Origin: Glandiceps talaboti
Lineage: Eukaryota; Hemichordata; Enteropneusta; Spengelidae
Assembly: GCF_964340395.1 (NCBI RefSeq)
Contig: NC_135550.1
Span: forward strand, 8,556,864-8,620,863
Length of the DNA: 64,000 nucleotides
Direction of reading: 5' to 3'
A program made the position numbers and the translations under genes. Below are positions 48,370-58,800 of the stretch, one piece after another; position 1 is the first letter of the stretch, and each line of letters begins with the position of its first letter. Under the pieces are notes generated by a model that was not told where the DNA came from, searched no databases, and worked only from the letters and a program-made list of their open reading frames with translations.

Positions 48370-49672
48370 TATAATTTTTACTTAGGATTTTTATTCAGAC
48401 CCTTCAAGCAATAACTCAATCCATGCTTTACAAGACAGCACCATCAAGTTCAAGTATCAGAAACTATTCTTTATAACTTACATAGGGTTGAAATATGTCC
48501 TTAAAAGGTTAAATGGCATCAATATATACATGTAGTAAAGGTCAGCACATCTAATGGTAGTATCATTGGTAGGGGAGATTTGGAGATTAAGGCAATTTTA
48601 GACTATCTTGGCAAACATTTCACATCTTTAAAAGACAATATCATCTCAAATTAGAATAGGGTGAAAATATTTAAGAAAAGTTTAATACCATTATGACAGT
48701 AAAAAGGTGGTTGGTGCATCTGATTGTTGGTTGAATGCATGAGTGACCTCTGGGGGTGAGGAAGTCCTTGGGGTTTTCCCCCTGGCAGATAGGGAGTTTT
48801 TTTGCTTGTGATACTAAGGCAATGTTTAGGTTATTCATAACCTTTGAGGTAATATTTCCAAGCTTCGAAAAGCTAACCTAAATGTACGTTTTAAATGGGT
48901 TTCCTATATCACATAAAATAGACATGTAACATTAGTATAGGGGCATTAATATATGTATAATAAAGAACTTTAGGTGGTCATACCTAGTATATAATAGAAA
49001 CTGGAATCTGATGAGATGTGGTGATTTGTAGTGTCAATAACATGACGAGTAGAACAATTTAGATTAACTTCATTTATAAACTATCTATGAAAATTGCCAT
49101 TACGAAACCTTCAAGTCATAAGTTCACTTTTGCCCCAAACTGCAATATAAGTGAAGCATTGATTGTGAAACAGTCAAGCATTTACATGACATGTTCTGTA
49201 ACTAGTGTGGTAGCTAGGTAATACATGTATATGTATATGTATAGTTATGTTTGAACTAATAAGTAATATTATAAAGAATTCATGTAAGAAACAGGGACAA
49301 GAACAAATATTGACATGTACCACATTTCAGACAAGGCTATATGCCATTGTAGAAAGGATTTTTTTCTTCCATCACAATTTAAAACACAATGACCCCCCCC
49401 CATCCACAATTTTCAAAACAGCATGACCCCCCTACTGCCAATTTCAAAAACAGGGTGACCCCCCCCTACCAATCCACCGCCCCCCCCCCCAGGCCGAAGA
49501 AACTGACCGGTCCCTTAGGGTCCATGCGCTGTATGACTGCCTAGTATACGTGTAATTCTATCGTAAATTTTACGACTCTCTCACTGAAAAAAATCGTAAT
49601 TTACGAAATGCTAATCCACACAGCCATTCAGTACTGCAGTAGCAGTACTTTGGGCACTGTCATGGGTAGAGC
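48370..49672 (+). repeat. Partial forward copy 3, ending in an orphan acyltransferase upstream region
   Basis: It follows unit 1 from about 32835 to 33995, skips ~590 bp, and resumes at the AGGGTCCAGGCGCTGTATGAC-type segment (49517) up to GGGCACTGTCATGGGTAGAG (49652-49671). That last block is the DNA immediately upstream of the two acyltransferase start codons. No acyltransferase coding sequence follows. The next gene is POLR2I about 0.6 kb on. Confidence 0.75.
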
Positions 49673-50160
49673 ATGGAAGTATAACGTAAACTTCCATGGT
49701 AAAGCCATTCTCCCTAAACTATTGTTTAATTGTTTTTTGAAAAAATGACACTGGGTCGAAGGAATCTGTTATGTTTGTTTGTTTGTTTGTTTGTTTGTTT
49801 GTTTGTTTGTTTTTGTTTCGGGAGATTTTCCGCTTTTTTTGTGTTTAAAAAAAATGTTATGGGGGCGCGGCTGAAAATTTTGTTTCTCGTCAGAAGACCA
49901 TTAGTCGGCTAGTGATTAGGAAAAATGTCCCCAATATAGTGACAAAAATGATGTACACAATTTGCCCCAAGCTAACCAGAATACAAAATTTAAATACTCT
50001 TAGTAGTTTCGCGCCCTTCGTCTTATAACAGTGTTTAATTTTCCGACGACCTGCGTCGTTATTTCTGTCCAGACGTTTCAAAAAATGATCGGGCCCGTTG
50101 TACACACAGGATTATGTTACAACTTTTAGAAGCACGCCCTCAAGTAACTATTATTTACCC
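49673..50160. other. Spacer before POLR2I
   Basis: Holds a GTTT tetranucleotide run (about 49769-49815) and no recognised gene. Confidence 0.5.
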
Positions 50161-50182
50161 ATAATTCACAGAGAACATTGCA

Positions 50183-50190
50183 CCGGAAGT
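50183..50190 (+). promoter_or_regulatory. ETS-type core site upstream of POLR2I
   Basis: CCGGAAGT lies about 103 bases before the POLR2I start codon. ETS sites of this form are frequent in promoters of ubiquitously expressed genes. No TATA box is evident. Function is inferred from motif and position only. Confidence 0.4.
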
Positions 50191-50292
50191 ATACAGAAAT
50201 GCATGTTGCTGAGTCGTCGGTTATCGAAGCAGTTACATTGTTTGTTGTTTAACATTTAACCCATTTTAGATACAACTCGACAAATTATCGAT

Positions 50293-51606
50293 ATGGATTT
50301 CGGAGAAAAACAACCTGCAGGTCCTGGATTTGTTGGCATCAAGTTTTGTCAAGAATGGTATGTAATATATCGGTGAATCTAGCGTAGCGTTGTTGTGACG
50401 CCATCAACAACAGCTACAGGCGGATATTTCAAATCTTACTAAAATCATGGAATGGGTTATACTTCCATGCTAAAATCAAGGAATGTAATGTTATATAGTT
50501 GTACCGATGCAGGGAAGTGTTCATGATATTAAATCTAATGAAATGGTATACTAAATAAATTATATTAAATTCTTCAAATGGATCAGTACTCAATACAGAG
50601 ACCGGACACCAGGCAGGCTTAGATAGACCTCAGGTGGTACGTACATGTAGCTGTCATTTTTTGTGCAAAGACTGCCGTCCATGTTCTTCCAAAACACGTG
50701 TCGTAGAGTGAACAGCAAACATCCAATAGTTCATACACTTTACCACCAGTCGTATTATTAGCATACGTGTTTACTAGTAGTAGCCTAGATCATTGCAAAT
50801 TATTGTTTCATGGGCATGATATTCATTGTGTAAAGTTTATAGATGATATTCAATATAAATTATAATATTCTGTTTGTGTTTTCTTGCAGTAATAACATGC
50901 TGTACCCAAAAGAAGATAAGGAAAACAAAGTACTTCTATATGCAGTAAGTTTTATGTTATCTTTTATATTGCATTTGATGTTATCACTTTTCCAATGGAC
51001 CAGTTTCAATTTATTGTATCTCATTCAGATACAGGCCATTTCAAGTTACCACTTACTTGCTCTGTTGATACAACCGTGCAGAAACCAATAATTAACTGCA
51101 CGTTTTACACTAAGATGGTAAGCTAGCAATTTCTTGCTACAGTTTGTTTATTATGTGAATAAACTATGTAAGCATACTGCAACTAGACACACACACAATC
51201 ACATGCCATGGCACCAATGTTTTGACATCTGCATTTGATGTCTGCATGGTGGCACCTTAGTCCATTTCATTTAGACAAAATATCACAAGAAACTGTATTG
51301 TTGCAATCTTGCTATCTGAAAGTGTAGCAGGTGTAGTTTTTAGGGAATCTGGGGAAATATACATGTAATCACAATCGCCTGCACTGAATCACTTTCCCAG
51401 AGTAGTGCATGCTGGGGGATACTTCACGTCCAAGATTTCAAGCCTGAACGATCCAAATGCCTTCATGACAGGTTATTAAGTACAACAAACAGGCTTTGTA
51501 AGCCCATTTTTCATGACTTGGAAGAAATGTACTGCATGACTTCCAATGCAAGTATCTTTGGATTATGCTTCCCCAGACTCTCATCTGGGTGGTCTCATGA
51601 TAGAGC

Positions 51607-51653
<47 letters not shown>

Positions 51654-52808
51654 ACACAACACACACACAGTGAGAATCTGGGTAACTTAGACTAAAATAT
51701 GACATTCATGCTACGCTATCAGTTATTAGTTATGCCAAAACTAAAATGAATTTCGAGGGCCAACAAAATCAATTTTGCTTTCAATTGAATTTGTTTTGCA
51801 CCCAAAAATATTGTGTTCACAAATCATTTGCAAATGTGAAAATAAAGGTCAAATGGCGACAAAAAATCTAAGTTATTAAGCGATGTACATACAATGTTTT
51901 ATACATTGTAACTTTAGGTCTGTTAGCAAGATTTAACGTAACATCGTGTTGTACCAAAGTATCACTGACCATCGTAAGTCAGAAATGGTTACACCGTGTT
52001 GAAAAGCCAGCATACATATCCATGTACGGGCCATGCCAAGCATTGGTTGAAGTAACGTTAATATGTGGCTAGGCAATGGAAGTACCTTTTTGACATTTAC
52101 ATCGCCAATAAAACGCTATTGTTATTTTGGTCTGCAAGAACAGGAACACTCCTAAATGCCCAAGTTGAATAGGGAAATTATGTGATGTATTCTCACATTT
52201 GTGACGTAAGTGATGAAAGTATTCATTAATACATAGCCCAAATTTCGTTACTTATTATGTCCTTTTTTTCACTATCTACTACTCCCGCTTTAAGTATAAT
52301 TAGATCGAATGGTATAAATCTAAGAAGTTTAATTTAGTTTGTAATTTGTCTTATACTATATATGTTCAAATTCAGCGACTCAAATTTTACGATCGATGAT
52401 CGTATAGCTAGCAACAGCTGGATAATACGTCATGTGGAATGGTTTTACTTCTTCAATTTAGTATTGTTATTCTCAAAAGTTTTCATGAGACAATCATGTT
52501 ATCAGAAATATTAAGTATTTCACAAACAAGCTACATCAAAATCTTGTGTACTTCTCATGACAATTAAACTTTATTCTATATTTTAAATTGAAAAAAAATA
52601 GGTACTCTTGTACTGAGCTAGGATGCTCTTGTCGGTACATCTACATTAAAAAATAGATTTGCTCATCCCCGATCAAAATTAATTGTGAAGCAAAATGCAT
52701 GTACCCCATTGTAATATTGTGCAGGGTTCTGGTGATGGCAAGATGAGTCCCGGTCGCTCATTAATATTCATACTAATTTGCTTAATGAATATTCATAATT
52801 CATCGTTT

Positions 52809-52840
<32 letters not shown>

Positions 52841-55800
52841 CATACATACAAAATGTAAATAGAAGCATCCTTATCACATACATAACTAATTCTACACACA
52901 CAAATAAAACACTGTATAATTATTTCTCACAGGTAGTATGATGTTAAATATATATTATCTTCAAATCAAATTCAGAACTGTTTGAATAAAGATTATTGAA
53001 ATGTCTTTCTGTGTGTTGTGTTCTTCTTTATAAAATATACTCATACATGGATGGTTCTGAAATTAAGTTGCAGTATAACAGGGTTCTCCACAGACTTAAT
53101 CTTGTGGAGGACAATCATTAATATTCATGAAGTAATTAATATTCATAACATAATTAATATTCATTAATCAATTAATATTCATGATTAATTAATGTTAATG
53201 ATTCAACTACTATGTTAGTTTCAAACTGACACATTGTTTACTGATACACACTTCACTGTTTCTCAATGCACGTACACAACACAACTTAAATTCATACACT
53301 ACACAGTACAACACAAACTTTAGTCAGTATTATGGTTGATAATTTGTCTTGCTTTTCTACACAAGTTTATTTTAAAGACATTCTAGTAATTCTACTAATG
53401 TGCAGGATACAGTACTGATTTGAAATAAAAGGACTGATTAATATTAGAAAAAATAATGCTCACAATTCAACTTCTATATTACTTCCAATGCATATACACA
53501 CACCACAGTATTGATTTGAAATGCAATGACTGATTAATAAAATAAATGACTGCTTAATAAAATAAATATCATGACTGACTGACTGACTGTAAATACTGGG
53601 TTAACTGTAATGTTCAAAGTTACTGTTCAAATTTCAAAATTAAGTTCAAGTTCACCCTCCATCATTATCAGTTCAAGTTCAAGTTTATTACTTTGACTGG
53701 CACGAAATCCGAATGCGACGGTTCTTCACACCAGCCCACTGTTGAACTGCAGCTGGATAATCATAACTATCCACTGAAGGACCGTCAGTGGCAATCCTGA
53801 CTAAACTGTCAAGTGAGGCTTCGTTCAGGCGATTGCGTGGCAATGTTTTGATTAACTTCAACTGAGAAAATGTTCTTTCGCTATCAGCAGTGTGACAGGG
53901 GAGAACACGATAAACTTTGGCAAGTTGTGTTACTCTTGGAAAGGCCAAACTGAGTGACGGTGTTGTACACAGATGGTTGACGATATAGTCGGATGTCACG
54001 TCTGGCTGTTTCAAAATGGTATCTCTGGCATAGACCCGCAGGGTTCTGTCGATGGCAAGATGAATCCCGGTTGCTCATTAAAATTCATAATACATAATGA
54101 ATATTCATAATTCATTGTTTCATACACACACACATACATACATACAAACATACATACACACCCATACATACATACAAAATGTAAATAGAAGCATCCTTAT
54201 CACATACATAACTGTTTAATTCTACACACACAAATAAAACACTGTATAATTATTTCTTACAGGTAGTATGATGTTAAATATATATTATCTTCAAATCAAA
54301 TTCAGAACTGTTTGAATAAAGATTATTGAAATATCATTGTCTGTTGTATTCTTTATGAAATATACTCATACATGGATGGTTCTGAAATTAAATTGCAGTA
54401 TAAAGAGAGTTGCAATTTAAAAGTGTAAAAGTTCAACGGAGTCTGAGTCAACATTAAAAGAGTCACAGCCATGATATCGTTTGAACTTTGAAGAAAAAAA
54501 ACATTAAAAAAATAACTGAACAAAATTTCTCGGCTTCCACTACATTATCATGTAATACATGTAAAATGTTGCCAAAATAAGAGATGGTGTCCTAGTAACG
54601 AGACATGGAATAAGTTCACTGTAGGTGTCCTAAAAATAGTGACACAGCTGTTTATTTGCAGTTGTACAAACGACGTTGTTTCTTCTTTGCCCACCGTTCA
54701 ACAGCACAGTTGTAATTATACTTGGCTACTGGTGGTCCGTCCACAGCTTTATGAACTAAACTGTCGACACTGGCCAGACTAAGACAATTTCGCGGTGTTG
54801 TCTTTATTATCTTGAGCTGGGAAAATATTCTTTCCGAATCTGCTGTGTGGCACGGCAAAACATGATAGATTGCAGCTTATTTTGCCATTGCTGGAAATGC
54901 CTGTTCAACTACTTTGTTTGTACACATGAGCTCAACGATTTCTTGTGGTTTGACATTTGGTATTTTGAGAATCGAATCTGCTGTGTAGTTCTTGAAATTT
55001 GACCATTCGTTGACTATCTGCTGTTACATCATGCTGACCTTTCTGGAGGAAGTGTGAAGATAGTTTGCGAACTGCTTCGTCGCCGCACTCCTCGTTAGCC
55101 TGCCAATGGGTGATGTTGAATATATCGAAGGACGATATAATACCAACATCTTCACATGGAAATCGTTGTTTGATGTTGTTGATAAGGGCACCTGTGTATC
55201 GCTCGACGACTTGCTTGATGGTTGACTCATCAGTGGCACGTTTCTTTACAGTGATGTCAAACTTCTCTAGTTCTTCGACGAAATTACCCAACGCTCTGAA
55301 GTTCTCACCACCGACACTTCCTATCTGCTTCAGCGTAGTCACTGTTGACAAGACAAGGGGCTTTAGGAGACTGTATTTAAACTCACGTGCCTAAAAAGCC
55401 TTTGACAACTTACTCGGATGTGGGAGAATGTCACACAGTAACAGCATAGTTGCGATGAAGGGATATGTGCTGAGTGTATGGTAGAGACCGATTGCCTTTA
55501 CATCACCACATTCTTCACCTTCACGTTCAAGACTGACCAAAACACTGTGGAAAGTCTCTTTTAATCTTGACACCGATAAGTCAATGCTCAACCATCTTGT
55601 CAATGAAGGCTCAATGGGTTTAAAAACTTTATCGCCCAAAGTCCAGTCATCACCACTGCTCCATCTGTTCCAATCCCAACTAGTGAGTCACTGTCGAGTT
55701 GTTTTTCCCGGAAGAATGATGTCACGGCGGCAATTGTCTCTGCATTGAGCGAAACTGTCTGTGACTCGTCGAGGGTTTCTTCATAGTTCAAATGCGTGAT

Positions 55801-58800
55801 TAACTTAAGGAACTGGACACATAGCTGCCCATGTTGGTCAAGAAAACGACAGTTTAAAGTCAATTGTTCGTTCACACTAACATCGGAAGTCTCATCGAGC
55901 ATAATCGCAAAATATTGTGATTGTTTCAGTTGTTCGATGGTTCGATCTTCAAGTTGGTTTGACAGGATATGCAACATTTTTTGGATGGACTTGTCACTGC
56001 AGTATGTAACACTCTTTGAAACGTTTAGATCATCTTTGATTGACAAGCCAAGTTCAGTCAATAAATCGAGCAACGTCTCAAAGTTCGTGGTGTGAGGTAT
56101 TCATCGTTTCGCTAGGTAGTACAGGCACTTGAATGCAGACACCATTGCATCTTGCTCCACCTTGGGTTGAATGGTTTCGCCTATGTTTTGCGTTGTTCTA
56201 CTAATCAGGTCAAGTTTCATGGCATCACGGTGGGCAGCAGTTTGTTCATGTTCTTTCACGCTGACCAAACGGAGACGTCTGCAAGGCATCTTATTCCATG
56301 TATCTCTGTGATATGGACACTTATTGTACTTTTGACAAAGTCTACAGTACATACCCTCATTTGAAACATAGTATAGCCATGTCTTGCGACCATCAGCCCA
56401 CTCTTCTCCGTAGGTAGTGGCTTGTCTTTTGATCTTCGCTGGAGAATTAGCATCGACAGATTTTAACTTCTTTGACTAGTTGGCAGGATTTTCATTTTCA
56501 TCAGCAGGCACCTTGCGTTTGTTGGTAGAAAAGTAACAATCTAACGACATGATGGGATACTTAGAAAACTCGAAAACTATAACAGGACAAAACTACTGGA
56601 ACTTCTGTCACTTGTGTTGGCGATCACAAAATGGACGCAGATAGTCAATTATGGTTGCTTTTTAAACAGCTTTCTTGAATATAATTAAATTTTCTTTTAG
56701 GAAAACAAAACATTCGGTATGCTCTATCATTTATTTGAAACAATTCTTCTATGTAAGATTTTATATTTGTCGGTATAACTATGGGTACTGCACTTGTTTT
56801 GATTTTTGCCGTCCCTTTGAAGATCTCCAACTTCCAAGCTGACGTTTGACACTTGCGTATGTGTAGTTAACACCATAGACAATAGCCATGTCGTCGGCAT
56901 CAAAGATACTCGGTATTTCATTTGAAATCACATTGACACCTCTTTAGTAGTGTCACCGTCTGTTAGTGCCCTACACTGCACTGTAAAATTCCCACAATGC
57001 AGTACGATTTATACTCACGAGAGAATGGCCTGCGCACAACAGAGACATTCACGAACGCACTGCGCAGGCAAAAACTTCCAGCGTTCGATCACTGTGTGCA
57101 TCAACCTAACCGAGGTCTGGTGTAAGGGTGACCGGTGATGAACAGAATAATTGGATTATTTCATTTACCACAAATAGAAAAAAAAATCCAAGTAAATTTA
57201 CAAAATAAAAACTCAATTTTATACAGTGCAGAGATTGATAAGACAGTGGTTTGCTGAAAGAATTTTTTTTGACAGCTTAATCCTCTTTCTCTGTAACTTG
57301 TACTTGTGTACAAACAAATACCCCTTGGGGAGAAAATGATTTAAAAAGATGTGATGAATTGCTTGATCTAATGTAGGAAGGAACGTTTATATAAATCCAC
57401 ATTTTAGCATCTACAATAGAAATATACAGTAAACTTGCAAAATTTATTGTGAGCTCACAAAACAAAGGTATACAAACCTGTTTTATTAGAACAACTGAAC
57501 TACAATGTAGGTTCAGTAGTGCTGTAGGCATCAAGCGGTGTCTGTCCGTGTGTGTGTGTGGACGACTTACACTCAAAAACTGCCAACCTGATCACTGCAT
57601 ATCTTACAGTCTACTGTAAATACTAAATACAATGGATGTAACAGTTTTCAATAATGACGAGAGACACTTCTCTTTTTGTTACCAATGTCACTGTATGTGT
57701 AGTTTTACCAGTAGTAGGAATACCAGGATGATTGCAGTCAACAACTCACTTTCACTACATTCTCTTCTGTTTTACAGTGTCGGAACTGTGACTATCAACA
57801 GGAAGCAGACAATACATGTATTTATGTGAATAAAATCCAACATGAAGTAGAGTAAGTACAACTACGAGTTTAACATTGTGTATGTACTGAAAATCAAGTC
57901 AGGCTCCCTCAACTACAGTCGTAAAGATGCAAGATACAGAAAACTTGTCCATCTATCCTCGAGGATATTGCAGTGAACATGGTTCACCGGCATTAAATTC
58001 AAATAACATACAGATTAGTAAAATTGTTATGCATGTAACTTAAGAAATGTACTAACAGTGGTATCAAGAGATAGGAGATACTTACATGTTAAATAAAAGA
58101 TACAGTTGAAAACTGGAGAAGTTATAGAAACATGCTGGCATTAAAGATGATCGACAAAAGTGTGAGAAACTTGAATATCAGCTGTTGTAAGTTTAGGACA
58201 TCAGTGGAAGCTGGGTATAAAACTTGACTGTCCCTCCCGTTCTAAACTTTAGGATGCAAAATCAGGTGGAAGTAGTTCACAGTACGGTATCATATTCAAA
58301 TGTGGTGTTTGTTATTCACTTTTCACCAGATCAGGTTATGATAATGTAACATACTAATAATGTGTTATTGTAGCTTGACAAATTACATTCATTGTTAGTT
58401 GTGTTTAAAGTACAGTCTACATGTACACAACAATGTCATAATTGAATCATTCCTCAATTGTTTTTCCTTTCACAATGCTGCATAGCGGTAGTGTCATGTA
58501 AACTATTTGTGACATGCATCAATGATAATAGTACATTTGGTTCAGTCAGAAAGTTGCAGTGTAACAGTCACAGACATGCATTTTTCAGTGAAAATATTGT
58601 TTAACTTTTGAATAATTGCTCTTCTTACTTTTAAAATGTTGTGTCTTGTAGCCTTGATTGATTATCACTTTAGTGAAACGATGTTGCAGTTACACTGGTG
58701 AAGTTACTACAGATTCATAATAACTGCTCTGGGTCTCACACTCACCAAAGGGTAAAATTGACAGTTGATTCAATTATGATTAGTTTTAGTAGACAGTATT

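Noticed and set aside
49065-49515. Separate gene at the G/C-rich tracts that recur near 33.9, 39.7, 47.9 and 49.4 kb
   Set aside because: The CCCCCCC-containing ORFs there are frame-dependent on poly-C length, which differs between copies. They are best read as non-coding.
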